Part shown: positions 1 through 12,497 of the stretch, one piece after another | Numbering within the stretch: the first letter of the stretch is position 1 | Layout of the letters: the number at the start of each line of letters is the position of its first letter | Program-made: the position numbers and the translations under genes | The notes under the pieces: model-generated | The model's input: only the letters and a program-made list of their open reading frames with translations | Databases searched by the model: none | Told to the model about the DNA's origin: nothing | From: Tenodera sinensis | Taxonomy: Eukaryota > Arthropoda > Insecta > Mantodea > Mantidae | Reading direction: 5' to 3' | NCBI GenBank assembly: GCA_030765045.1 | Contig: CM060962.1 | Coordinates: 93,902,412-93,966,411 of the forward strand | DNA length: 64,000 nucleotides

Positions 1-3000
1 TTTACAACCAGGAAACCACATTGGAAAATTTACTCATAAAAATGGCCCGAAATTCTACTTATATGTTTTTTATTAAATAATGTACATCTTAACTTAAAGT
101 GAATAATTTAGAAACTGATTAGTGCATCTGCAGCAAATTTTACAATAAAAACTATCAGAAATTTTGGAAAAAAATGAACAATATCATAAAAAAGTGAAAT
201 GTGTGTAACCCATCCTTCGATCAGGTTTGTCTAAATTATATAACACTCATTCTTTGCTCCGAAAACAAAAATGTTTATACAAAAATTTTAGAAATTGAAT
301 GCAACAAAAAATTAAAAACCTAAATTGTAATTTTAATCATTTTGGCTCATATTTCATCAATTAGTAGCCTTAAGAATATGAGGCAGGCTCCTTTAAATAT
401 TAATTTGCAATTGAAAATTACTTGCTTACATGAGCAATTGATATTTGAAGCAAATTACAAGATTAGAGCCTATTGCCACATTTTAAAGAGAGGAAAATTG
501 TTTTGAATGGTTATAATTGTATATCTTGTAACTCTTAATGTGTTCGCTGCAACCTATGAGTGTCTCGCACATGCATTCTTTCCCTTGGTGATATTTACCA
601 ACATCACACTATAGCCTATTTTGAATTGGAGGAACTTGTGTACCTTATTCTGTAAGCACTCTAATTTTGTGATTTGTTCTTTTACTGGTTTGGAACAGAA
701 TTTCTTTTTTTTCTGTGCTATACTTTAGCCTGTATGAATTCTATTTTTCTCTTGTGCTGTTTTAACCCATGTTGACTTCAAATATTATTTTAAATGAAAT
801 TACCTCTTTATCAGCTACATGCTCTTGTTCAAAATACTATAAAATGCTATATTGCAGTTATATAGATGCCACAATGTTAAATGTACAGATAAAAATGACA
901 AAATGATAATTTTTTATTTCAAAATGCTAAAAGTTATCACATCTATTACTGGCTCTTGCTACCACAGAGCCTACCAACATGAACACATTTTCTATAATTT
1001 CCTGCAACATCCACTAATGTTAATGACTCTTGATATGTCATTGTCTTGTAGGAATTAAAGTCATTCAATAACAAAATTCACACTTTAAGGTTAGTCTTAG
1101 TTTTGTAATGTTGTTGGATGCCATAAACTTAAAAGTTACTGAGTTGCTTCAACAGTTTTCCAGAAACCATTGCTTGAATTTGACAAGAATGGCATTTATT
1201 TTAAACTATTTGGTCAACAGAATACCTACGCATTTTAAGATAACTTATTTTTTCCTTGCTTTTGGAGTTATTTTCTCAAACCCAAACATCACTGTTGCTT
1301 ATTTTTGACGACTGAATAAATAACATGACATAAATTATTGATGTTAAGATATGCAAGATTTTTTTTAATTTTAAAAATTCCATTATTTATTTCTTGGTTA
1401 TATCCTCCTTTAAATTGTCCTATTTATTTTTTGGTTTTATTTCATATTTTAGAAGCAGCATACTAGTTATTACCAACCACCTCTAATTTGTGTGATTCAA
1501 GGCTGCAATACACTAATGTATAAATATAACATTACCAGTATGGTATAAGGAAATACTATCTTTGTGGTGAGTGTTGTGGTTCTATACTGCTCCAGTTACA
1601 GGTGGTTGGTAACCGTTACATTATAGGTTTCTCATACTTTCCAACCTGTCCATCTCATAAATATTAGTGTACTTCATTATAATAATAACAACTTAAATGT
1701 TATGAAAGGAATGTGTGGGGAAGAGAAAATGAAAAAGTTAAAGTATTTTCAACTTGATGTAACTTTACTTTTAGGTTAACTATCTATTAATATGTATATA
1801 GATACACAGGGTGTTAATGAACCACACCAGAATATTTTCAGAGAGTATTGAGATGTCTTAAACAAGTAATCTGAGACAGGAGACTTATGGCCTATTTGTT
1901 CGAATTTCTAACTTATGGCTATAAGTTTCTAAAGTGGCAGTAAACCACTGGCTAATATCAACTACTCAACATGCGCACACATGAAAATGAAGTGACAAAG
2001 TGTACTTCTCTGGCACAATAATTATGATATTAGTATAAGATCATCATTTTTTAGTTTGAGTCTCGTTAACTACTTTTTAGTTTCTTCCTTTCTTTCTTCT
2101 GAGTAGACCATATTTATTATTTTTGGTCTGGGTTTTAAATTGTGTTTCAATTTATGCACTTCTATTTCAACATTTCAGTACAATTAATTACAATTCTTGC
2201 TAACAAAAACATTGAATCCTGCTTAGTACATTCATACGCTGTATTTCAAAGTGTGAAGTGGTTTATAAGATGAAGAAAGTATAAAATAAAAAACATCTGT
2301 CTTTACGGTATTTTGTAGGAACTGCTAGAAACTGTGACCTGAATTTTTAAAGCAAAATTGACAGTAGCGAAGGAATGACTGTCATACCCTATCTAAGATT
2401 TCTATATGGCATACAGTTTTAGAAGGCACATGAGCTGAACCAATGCATGCACACAGTGGCTGCACTGCTGCCAAGTTATGAGCCAGAGAGCAGAAGTTAG
2501 GAGGAGGGAACGAGGAAAGAAACATTTGTCATGTCACAAATATTGTCAGCATGTAAACTTACGCAGCAAAGGATAATGATAATAAGATTATAAACTGTAA
2601 CACTCAATATTAACATACTTATTTACATGCACTTCCTCAGATGCCAATTCCTTAAAAAAAAACTGCACACTTTAAAAGTAATATTTCTGGCCTGAGTGCG
2701 GAGTACCTTACTCATAGTACCTGTGCCACTGGTAGCAGGCTTTGAAAGTGACATTGTTAACACTTCACTAAACACAATGTAAACATATGAATTTTCTGTA
2801 TATTTTCACAGTTACACAAAGCACAATTTGCGTTATGGATTGATCGTGAACTGAAATAAAGAATTCGTGCGTGACTGCAGTGATTCGTGGTCAGTTAATT
2901 TATGAACTAAATATTTGCAGTTCCTAACGACACTTCATAATGTCTTACTCCATAACTGCGTAATGAAAAGGAATAAAACACATAGGCAAGATTGGAAGTT

Positions 3001-4333
3001 ACAAACATAAGCATAAACACGGGAGTTAATTGTTTATTCTTGAAGTGATAACTCGAGAACCATACGTCGTAGAAAAATGGCTTTTGTACAGGCTGCCTCA
3101 AAAATTCTTGCTGCATACACCAAGGCATATTAGAATGTTGAATTTCCAGTAATAATTTTGGGTGCATGAAAAAGAGAAATCTCTGTTGCTCATGTTTGTG
3201 CTGTGTGTTCTGAACTAGGCAACGCTGCACGACTATGATAGGACAGTCACTCTAGATGAGTCCCATCGGGCTCCACCTCATGTGCCTTCTAATACCATAC
3301 GCCTTATAATGTGAGCCAAATCAAGGAAATAATAGTAATGTTAATATTCTTCTTTATATGCAATAAAAATAGCAAGAAAACAAAATGTAAGTGCATGACA
3401 GGAAGTAAACCCATGACTTTCGGGATAACAGTCTTACAAATCAAGTCACAAGAGCAGTTAAACAATAATTTCCTCTAGAGTAGCTACATACACAAGGCAA
3501 GTAGGCAGCTAATTGTTGTTCAGTATTGCATTAGCAAGTGATTAGTTTCAGATTTGAGAGATTTTTGTGGCATTAAATCTTGAGAATGGTGATGGTGAGC
3601 TGCTGAAAATCAATATTTCTATACTCAAGCAGCAGACTTAGAGACATTCTAAGCCAATGTTTCACCTGGTTTTGCTTTAACACCAACTTATCAGCAAGTG
3701 ATACCAATATGTTTAAGACCATATAATTGTATGATGTTTAGCCGTGGACCATACATTGCCTATCGCAGAGTACTTATATCAGTCACATCTAGAATCTCTC
3801 AAGTTATTTCAGTGTAGTTCATTAATACCTGTGTGTATATGTGTGTGTATATATATATACTTTTTACAAAGCCATGAATTTGTATATATTCTTCTGATAT
3901 AAATATTAGAACTGAAATAAAATCTCATTAAATACAACTAACACTGCATGACACATCCCTTTTGCATACTTTTGCACTGAATAAACATTTGAAATTCCTC
4001 AGGATGGGTGGGCACTAGAAGGGCATTTTCATTAAAAGCAAGTCATATTTCTAACTCATATTAATCATGAGCTGAGTAAGAAGATTCATTGCAAAGTATT
4101 TTAGGCCTTACACTTTAAATAAGCTCTTAACATTTTCATCTGAAAAAAGCTAACACCCTGCTTCCTAAAAGAATTGTGTGTGCCACTTCATTACTTTTTA
4201 TGCAAACTCTGCTGAAAGAATATTCCAGAGTAAGATGCCATTTCCATTAATAACAGTGCCCTTACAATGCAACTATTTTATCAGTACCTAAATGATGAAA
4301 TGTAAAATATTAAGCATATAACTATGACATTAC
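1..4333 (-). other. Ca-alpha1D: Partial intron of the calcium channel gene (II-III linker side)
   Basis: This AT-rich stretch follows the last visible exon of the channel gene. I found no exon for the start of domain III (IIIS1) here, so the next exon probably lies beyond the left edge. The short open frames on both strands have no recognisable domain. A short TG/TA microsatellite lies near 3836-3860. Confidence 0.6.
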
Positions 4334-4434
4334 CATGATTGTCTGCATGCTCCTCATCATCATACTGGTAGTCCTCACTATCCCCTTGTTCCAGTGGCAC
4401 TTTGGTATGACTTCCAGTTTCTTCCTTTTCTGAG
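4334..4434 (-). CDS. Ca-alpha1D: Cav1 calcium channel alpha-1 exon, II-III linker (part 3)
   Basis: Internal exon of the L-type channel. It encodes 33 full codons of the cytoplasmic loop between domains II and III, starting SEKEETGSHTK and ending in an acidic run (DSEDYQYDDEEHADNH). The first base C completes the alanine codon left open (GC) by the exon at 14126-14238. One base G is left for the next exon. The acceptor reads TTTTCAG and the donor GTAATG. There is no membrane segment; glutamate and aspartate dominate, as is common in this poorly conserved linker. The assignment rests on exact phase chaining, good splice sites and order along the gene rather than on sequence conservation. The following exon was not found in the window. 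Confidence 0.75.
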
Positions 4435-7400
4435 CTGAAAATAGTGCAGAAGACAGTACAAGTAAATTGATTTTCACCTAAAGACAATGTAACATATTTT
4501 AGGTCTGATTTCAGAAAAATCAATTTCAGTTATATTGACTTCAGATTATGTACATTTTTATTTAGCCTGTTAACATGTTTTACTGAGTAACACACACAAG
4601 AAAGAAAATACATTAGTTATGGTGAAACGTGCCAATTTTTAACACATGAGGCAAGTGTCCCAACATTTGGTATGCATAGAAGGCATTCTGATGTGCATGT
4701 GTGACTTTTTGTATCCTCTTAGCACTGACTAAGAATGGCCACATTTGGAGCATTAGTACATCATCAGGTTCTGTCAAAAATTAGAACACAGTGAAGAAGA
4801 AAACATCTGAAAGATTGAATGGCTTTTCAGCAGTATTAAGCAGCAGTTAGGTATTTCAAAGAAGGCCACCCATCTGTGGAGAGTGACCAGTTAAGAGACT
4901 ATCAATAAACTAAAATGCTGATGTTATAGAAAATATGTAGATATTAATTGTGAAGGCTCACACTTGAGAGTATATGAAATTGTTGATGTGGTTGAAATCA
5001 GTGCTACTTCTGCAAACAGCATTCTGAATGAGGATTTGGGCCATCAACAGGCCAGTAAGCAGGAATTTTGTATACAGAGGGGATAAATATCTCACTCAGG
5101 ATGGGATGAGAAAATTCATTATTCAATGTCAGATAAATGCATTCCTAGGCACTGGCTTGTAAGTCCTAGGGGGTTTAAGTCCTACATAAGGGGAGAGTAA
5201 ACAGATGAAGAAGATAAATGCATGTATCTCTGGTTTGTGTTCAGAATCCTGTAGATATAAAAGTTATAATAGTGACAAATAGAGCAATGCTAGTAATAAT
5301 AATTATTATTATGAAGTTATGCACTTGTATAAGTAATTCAATACATTTTGTCTATAATAACATTTAAAGGTTACGTGACAAGTCAAGATGGTGAGGAAAA
5401 AACAAAGACATAATATTTCATAATTTCCAACAATAACATACACAATTTTTAAACAGTAAGCTCAAAGTATTTACTGTTCCTAGACAGCTAGTAGAGCTAA
5501 GTTAGCCTGTTGTTTAGTGTGACAAATCTTCTTAGGGCTTGTTTTAATTTTTCCATATCCAAGTTCTTAAAGAGTTTCTTTCCATAAAAAAAAAAATGAA
5601 GTTGACACTCTTGGAGACTCACTGAAAGTTTTTGATGTCAATTTAGAATGTCAATTTATAAGACCACCATGCTATATACAAAATTCCTAAATGCTGCCAG
5701 CATATTGCTGCAATCCTCAAAGTAATGCATTATGGTGCTCATAAACTTCTATTTCTTTTGTGCTTACGACTGTTAAGTTAGACTTTGTAAGGTAATATAA
5801 CTGCTCAAATTATTATAATCCAATACTTTGTTGCAATGGTTGTCTGAAGAAGGCTACCATTATGTTGATTTGTTCTTTTTTGTAGCTATGTATACACCAA
5901 GGACTTCAAAAAAGAAACAAAAAATATTAATTTTGAGTTTTTGTAATACTACAAAAAGTTTATCCCTTCCATATTACTTCAGACACCACACCTTTGTCAA
6001 GCAAAGAATTTAAATGTACCCTTCTTTTGGTTTTAATGCCTTCATCTTTGGGAATACTTAAGGTACATTTTCACATTGGGAACAAAAATCTATATCTTTA
6101 GCCAGCATTTTTTAAAAAATTTTTGCTAATGACTGGCATAATAAACTAGAAATATTTACACTAACAACTCTTAAAAATATACTTTGTGGTTAACTATAAA
6201 ACATTGAGGATTTAAAATGTCATATTCTTTTCAAATTCGTAGTTTCTATAAAAATATAGATATTTCAGACTTTAGCATACCAAATTCTTTCTTTGAACCA
6301 CAATTATATCTACTAAGTGAGCTGTTTAAAAAATTATGAATTTTGAAATACAAAAGACTTCCTTTTACCAACTGAATTTTTGTTTAAATAGCCACTCAGT
6401 TTTTGTGACATATGTGAGGACCATAATTGTCAGTTAAGATCATTTTGTGTCTAACAAGCTTCAAAATTGTGTACAAATGAGGTGTGTAGTATAATTTTAA
6501 GAGTACTTCCTTGAGATTGTAAAAGGTAAAACTGTCAAAAATATAATTTTGAGAAATATTGAGAAGAAATTTCTAAGGTGTTATGTGCCCATGCTAACTG
6601 CTAAATTAAACATGCTTCTGGTAACAATTAGTATGCAAACTATACATTTTTGAAAACTAGAAAGTTAGGGCTATTATATGACACAAAAACCGAAAAGTTG
6701 AGAATTTTGAAAAAAAAAAAAAAAAAAAAAAAAACTTTAACTTAACTGGACTACTGATTTAACTTGAGTCATATCTTAAATTTTCCATTGTACTTTCAGC
6801 TTATATTAGGTTATACACATGTGCTAAGAAAAATGACTCTTGAGTACTGTATCTATGGGATAAGATCTCTAAAAAGAAGTTCAACTAGACGTGTAATTTT
6901 AGAAGCTACAATGCAGGTGGACTGGGGGTTTTAATAGGCCCTACAAAGACCATGCAAAAAACAAATAAAGAAAAACCAAAAATATATGTCCAATCAATTG
7001 CAGCTTGCATGGAACTGGTCAGATCACCATTCATGAGGGTTTCATAGAATTGAATTAAGTATTTGTCAAATCTAGCACAGCTATAAAGAATACCCTCTGC
7101 CATTGGTGATTGCCTTATCATATAGCATATACAAAAGGTGTGTGGCATCACTCTCTGTCCTTACAAAAGAGTGGTGCAAACCCTAAAGTTATTTTATCAT
7201 AATGACAATAATGAAAATTGACACCAAAATATATCTTAGTTACAAAATTATGTTTTCTTGATATGTAGTGTACCCAAGATGGTTTATGCACATTATTTTC
7301 ATAACATTTAACTTTTGTTATATGTAATTTTGTTCAGCAACGATGGAATGAGCTTTTGTTCAAATTTATCCAATGACCAATAAGTTAACAATCAACTTTA

Positions 7401-7713
7401 TTCAGTTTTAAAAGAGCTTTCTTTTCAGGAAGTTAATAGCCAATATCAGTTGTATGGTCAGTATGATATTTTTCCAACTTCATTTTAACAGTTCTTAATT
7501 TAATTTTGGTCCTGTATTTTTCTGTGTCTTAATTGAGTACATTATTATACAGAGATAAAGATTATAGACAGTATAGTATTGTAGCTACTGAAAATGAAAC
7601 CATTTAAGGTAACATATGAATGAAAATAGGCAAAAATTGGTGAAAATTTTGCATTTTTAACATGCTTATATTCTGTTCCTTAGTAGCATACATTTGTTTT
7701 CTCAATATTGGTC
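4435..7713 (-). other. Intron sequence left of the gypsy element
   Basis: Left part of the 9,691-bp intron between the exons at 4334 and 14126. I see no coding sequence or recognisable repeat apart from an A-run at about 6711-6733. It ends at the GGTC target duplication of the gypsy element. Confidence 0.5.
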
Positions 7714-7868
7714 TGTGGCTCAGGATGCATTCAATAAATTTAATAGCAATACTACACTACGTATTTATTACCAGCCAAGTATACAAGTTTATGAATAACA
7801 ATAGAAAAACAAAAGATTAACTAAAAGTATACATAGAGTCTTTGATGTATAAAATGGCATAGACCTCA
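7714..7868 (-). repeat. 3' LTR of the CsRn1-type element
   Basis: 155 bp, matching 12345-12497 almost base for base apart from a few substitutions and a 2-base difference. It begins TG and ends CA. As the element reads on the minus strand, this copy is its 3' LTR. It is unusually short for a gypsy LTR. Confidence 0.9.
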
Positions 7869-7883
7869 GTACTCCCCAACGAG

Positions 7884-10800
7884 TGTTCAACTAGAGTACT
7901 TCTTGTTGAAACGAACACATTGTCCAGAGTGAGTTACCACATGTGGAGGTGATATACCCTGGTGAATAGGGTCTGTCACTTTTGGTTGTAGTGCAGTAGG
8001 ATTTGTTGGGGTGGTCATTGTTGTGGAGTCGTCAGGGTCAGCGACAAAGGCAGGTTTCAGCCGATCTATAGAAACGGTTGCTCGCATGCCACGGATTTCA
8101 ATGTCAAAGGTCTTGTTATGACGATTTATTACTTTGAAGGGGCCATCATATGGAGATTGTAGAGGCCTACAAACTGCATTGTGTCTTAGAAACACATGTG
8201 AACAATTTTCAAGGTCACGAAAAACAAAAGTCTTTCGGGTACTGTGAGGCCTTGGTGAAATAGTACGGAGTTGCCTGAACCTGTTTTGCAGATCCCTGAT
8301 GAATTATGATGCCTCGATGGTGTCAATGGCAGTATCTGTAAAGAATTCACCTGGCAATCGCACTGTCTGACCATATACTAACTCTGCAGCAGTTGCACAG
8401 ATGTCTTCTTTGTATGCAGTGCGTATGTCCAAGAGAACAGTAGGCAAATCTTCGGTCCCTCGGTCTGAAGCATGACACTTGATAGCAGTTTTAAGCTGGC
8501 AATGAAAACATTCCACTATTCCATTGGCGGCTGGATGGAAGACTGTTGTTTGGATACGACATGTTCCTGTGGGCATGGTTAGAGCTTTGAAAAGGTGAGA
8601 CTCAAAATGAGACCTTGATCAGATGTGAGTCGTTGAGGAACGCCGAAACGAGCAATCCACCCACTAAAGAAAGCTCTTGCCACTGTTGCTGCTGTGATAT
8701 CTGCGATTGGATATGCTTCAGGCCAACGTGAAAAACGGCCAATGGCTGTTAGGCAATATGTGAAGCCATTGAATGGAGGCAGTGGACCAACAATGTCAAT
8801 ATGTACATGCTCGAATCATTGATTAGGTGAAGTGAAGGATCCAAGTGGAGCAGTGACATGCCTTGTAACTTTGTTGCGCTGGCAGGCTATGCAATTACGC
8901 ACAAATACTCTACAGTCACGATCAATCTCAGGCCAAACAAAGGATTTCTTAACCAGGTGGATCGTAGCTTTCACACCGGGGTGCGGCAAACTATGAAGAG
9001 ATGCAATAGCTCGCTGTCGGAAATACTTCGTCACGAATGGGCGAGCGTGAGTTGTTGAGACATCGCATATGAGATGAACTGTAGAATTTGGAATTAGTAT
9101 TTTCTTCAGAACCAAGCTAGTGCCAGATTGAATGAGAGTTTGAATTTTGTCGTCAGTTTCCTGTGAACGTGCCAAGGCTTGAAAGTCGATTTCTTCAGCA
9201 ATCAATGCAATTCAAGACAGTGTATCAGCTGGGATATTGCTTTCGCCTTGGATATGGCGAATGTCGGTCGTGAACTGGGCAATGTAATCCAGATGACGTG
9301 ACTGGTAAGGTGATGTTTGTGATCCGTAAATAGGATGAACTGTCTTCCTTCAAGCATGTGCCTGAACTTCTCAACGGAGGCATAAGCAGCTAAGAGTTCA
9401 CGATCATAGGCAGACCACTGTTGTGATGGAGAGAGTTTCTGGCTGTAAAATGGCAATGGTTGCCAGTTACCATCTACAAGTTGCTGAACTGAAGCTCCAA
9501 TTGCGGTCGATGATGCATCTACCATTAAAGAAAGAGATGCATCTGAGCAGGGATGTGCAAGGAGTGCAGCATTTGCAACAGCGTTCTTCATGTTGTGGAA
9601 AGCTTGTTCAGTTTCTTCATTCCATTGGAGCTCGCTGGTAGGTTTCGGATTTCCTTCAAACAGCTATTCAATGGTGCAGCGATGCTGGCAGCATGAGGGA
9701 TGAAGCGTCGATAAAAATTAACAAGTCCCAAAAATCTACGCAGATCTCGGATAGATGATGGTTTTGGAAAATTCTCGATTGTTTCAACTCAGTTTGGAAG
9801 TGGTCGTATTCCACTTGAATTGACTGAGTAACCCAAGTATTGCACTTCTTTAGCTGCGAACACAGTCTTTGCAGTGTTAATCACCACTCCGTAAATACGG
9901 AGTCGACTGAATAGTTGATGCCAGTGGTCCAGATGTTCGGTTTCGTCTCGAGATGCGACCAGGATATCGTTAATGAACACATAGCAGAAACCAAGATTGC
10001 GTATTACTTCATCCATGAAGCGTTGAAAAGTTTGAGCAGCATTACAAAGCCCAAATGGCATGCAAGTGAACTTGAATAGTACAAATGGGGTTGTGACGGC
10101 TGTCTTCGGAACGTTGAAGGAGTCTCTTCCGGCTGGTATCTCCCGACACCAGTATCACCAGAATCTTCTTCTCGTCGTCACTTTGAAGGGTCGGTATGAT
10201 GAATTCTTTTCTCGTATAAAAGATCCGGCTAACTCTTTCGATGAACTGCGATGACTCTTTCTTTCCTATCTCGGTCGTGGTACGGGTATGAAGTATGTTC
10301 ACAATTTACAGCTAATAATTTTCCTTGAGAAGCGACCCCCGTTAAAATTATATGTTACGTCGATGTATTAACTTTTAGTCTTTCTAATGAAATAGTCTTC
10401 TTTGCTCTGGAGGCCACAATTGAAATAATATTAGTGTATTTATTATCACAATTTTATTCGTTAATATATATAACATTTACAATGAAGACAAAAGATAATC
10501 GCACTAGGCCAACTGCAAACGATATAATGCAAACAATCAAACAATGGGAAACAAAACACTCCAACACAACACCTACCATAATTAATAATACTGCATCAAC
10601 GTCCTCTTCCGCAATAGGTATCGGATGGAAGGCACGAACAAGATCAATGGTTGAGAATATGTGACGTCCGTGGAGATTGACGGCGAAGTCTTCAATGTGT
10701 GGGACCGGATAACGATCTGGAACTGTTCGAGCATTTAGCTGACGGTAGTCACCACAAGGTCTCCACTGATTGTTTTTCTTAGGAACAATATGGAGTGGGG

Positions 10801-11437
10801 ATGACCAACAGTTCATAGATGGTCGACATATTCCGTGGGTCATCATAAATTCAAATTCTCGTTTGGCTATTATGAACTTGTCAATTGGTAACCGCCGTGG
10901 TCTCAATCGGATTGGTGGGCCAGGAGTGGTAACAATATGATGTACCGTAGAATGCACACTCGACGTGGCACTTGAAGTTGGGCATGTTATCTCGATGAAT
11001 TCCTTAAGCAGCTGATAAGGTGAATCACCAAATATAGTGCGAATCGACGGACAAGTGACGCAACGAATATGCCCGTTGCTTGTCAAGTCAGTATTTGAGT
11101 CAATCAGATGTTTGTGACGTAGGTCTGGAAGGATTCCATAGTTAGCCTGAAAATCAGCTCCGATGATAGGGTGAATCACATCAGCTACAATGAAACGCCA
11201 CGTGAATTCACGACATAGAGAAAGATCGAGTTTTAGGATTGTATGGCCATAAGTCTTAATAGCTGTTCCGTTTGCTGCGAAAAGTTGATACTCTTCTGCG
11301 CGGTGATGAGGAAGGTGGGCTACAGGAAAGACAGAAACATCAGCTCCTGTGTCTATGAGGAAGTCCACTTTAGATGTTTGGTCGGTCATGAAAAGATGGC
11401 GGTTCACATGATTGGGGTCAGTTGCCGTCGCTACTGA
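7884..11437 (-). pseudogene. Broken pol of the CsRn1-type element (PR, RT, RNase H, integrase)
   Basis: Segments recognisable in order on the minus strand: aspartic protease with FLIDTGADVSVFP (near 11370); RT start with YRQLNARTVPDRYPVPHI (near 10730); RT catalytic region near 9990, where the usual YIDD reads FIND, so a catalytic aspartate is changed; RNase H with LMVDASSTAIGASVQ (near 9520) and FTDH; integrase zinc-binding region with CIACQRNK (near 8870); the core, including NGIVECFH with the expected catalytic glutamate (near 8520); and a C-terminal tail ending near 7890. The fragments fall in different frames, and stops separate RT from RNase H and RNase H from integrase. The segment 10115-10602 is an insertion, not pol. 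No functional product is expected. Confidence 0.85.
10115..10597. mobile_element. 483-bp insertion of unknown type inside the RT domain
   Basis: The RT reading is interrupted between the AEEDV and KTAVTTPF parts. The interruption is flanked by AACGT at 10110-10114 and 10598-10602, a 5-bp target duplication. On the + strand the insert starts TGAAGGAGTC and ends ACTGCATC. I see no terminal inverted repeat and no coding sequence. A TATAAAAG motif lies at about 10215-10222 on the + strand. Length and 5-bp duplication would fit a solo LTR, but the ends are not a clean TG...CA pair, so the class is open. Confidence 0.65.
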
Positions 11438-11442
11438 CTCCC

Positions 11443-12242
11443 GGAATAGTTTCCCTGGTTACATTTCTGAGCCTTAGATCCGAATTTTCTGTGATACCAA
11501 CAAATATCTGTACTAGACGAATTCGGTCTTTGAGAGCGAGGGCGATGTGAAGAATGATGCCAGGAAAGCGAATGGCTGGAGTGAGAATTTCGTATCACCA
11601 TTTTGGTTACCAGCTTTGTCAGCTCATTGATTTGGAGTTGTAAAGACACAATAGTTGCGGTCTCAGGGGGTGTTGCCATTATTGAGGAACTTGGTGTTGA
11701 CGAGTATAGCTCTATCAATCTATCGGCAATTGTGGCCAATGCATAGAGGTTGCCTTCTGAAACAGTTATAATTTTCTGAACATCAGACGGTAGGCGGGAC
11801 ATCCAGATTAATTTAATTATTTAACATGTCTTCTGCCATTGTCGTACCGGCTAATGTTTTCAGGCGGCAGAGTAATTGAGATGGAGTACGGTCACCAAGT
11901 TCTTCAGTTCGAAGCAGTTTTTCGAGTCTTTTTGCCTCAGATTGTAACAAGCGTTCGATTAATGCTTTTTTAATCGTGCCTGCCATATTTGTCAGTGGCT
12001 GGCGGTGACGATAAAATGTCATGTACCTCTGTGGCTAATTTTTCCGTTAAACTAGCCACCACATGACTATATTTTGTATTATCGGCTGTTACGTTGGCGA
12101 GAATAAGTTGACTCTCGAGTTGAGTGAACCAAAGCACCGGATTTTCTGTCCAAAAGGGTGGTGGCTTGACCAAAATATGGTTAATCACTGCTTGATCATC
12201 AGTCGCCACAAGATTTTGGTTAGGTACACGAACTATAATCAC
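11443..12242 (-). pseudogene. Broken gag of the CsRn1-type element
   Basis: Gag-like protein in three overlapping or frame-shifted pieces. The N-terminal part holds PPPFWTENPVLWFTQLE, the usual capsid motif of this clade. The middle part (ERLLQSEAKRLEKLLRTEEL) continues in another frame near 11970. The C-terminal part (about 11440-11802) carries CWYHRKFGSKAQKC, a CHCC-like zinc box in which the last expected cysteine is not visible. Frameshifts near 11990 and a stop near 11812 break it. It lies directly upstream of the protease. Confidence 0.8.
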
Positions 12243-12321
12243 AATGGAGAGGTAGAGTTAGCGTATATTATGTAGACATCGTGATTCGTTCAATATAAAA
12301 ATATATTGAATGCCTACTACA

Positions 12322-12340
12322 GGATCACGTCGGTGTTACC
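12322..12340 (-). promoter_or_regulatory. Primer-binding site, tRNA-Trp-like
   Basis: On the minus strand, four bases inside the 5' LTR boundary, the sequence reads GGTAACACCGACGTGATCC. It differs at about two positions from the complement of the tRNA-Trp 3' end (known consensus TGGTGACCCCGACGTGAT), and the leading T is absent. tRNA-Trp priming is a known trait of the CsRn1 clade, which agrees with the gag and pol motifs. Confidence 0.65.
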
Positions 12341-12344
12341 TATA

Positions 12345-12497
12345 TGTGGCTCAGGATGCATTCAATTAATTCAATAGCAATACTACACTAAGTATTTATT
12401 ACCAGCCAAGTATACAAGTTTATGAATAACAATAGAAAAACAAAAGATTAACTAAAAGTATACATAGTCTTTGATGTATAAAATGGCATAGACCTCA
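12345..12497 (-). repeat. 5' LTR of the CsRn1-type element
   Basis: 153-bp partner of the LTR at 7714-7868, with the same TG start and CA end. Followed by the second GGTC duplication at 12498-12501. Confidence 0.9.

Larger units (their letters stand above)
7714..12497 (-). mobile_element. Ty3/gypsy LTR retrotransposon, CsRn1-type, degenerate
   Basis: A 4.8-kb element lying antisense to the + strand, so parallel to the channel gene. Two closely similar LTRs (7714-7868 and 12345-12497) start TGTGGCTCAGG and end GACCTCA. GGTC flanks it on both sides (7710-7713 and 12498-12501) as a 4-bp target duplication. The order on the minus strand is gag, protease, RT, RNase H, integrase. The gag motif CWYHRKFG and a primer site resembling the tRNA-Trp 3' end are known for the CsRn1 clade. 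The LTRs differ by a few substitutions and a small indel, so the copy is not recent. Reading frames are broken and a foreign 483-bp segment sits in RT, so the copy is dead. Confidence 0.9.

Noticed and set aside
2907..3230. 107-codon minus-strand open frame as a gene or channel exon
   Set aside because: No domain similarity, no splice sites in the right phase, and composition like the surrounding intron.
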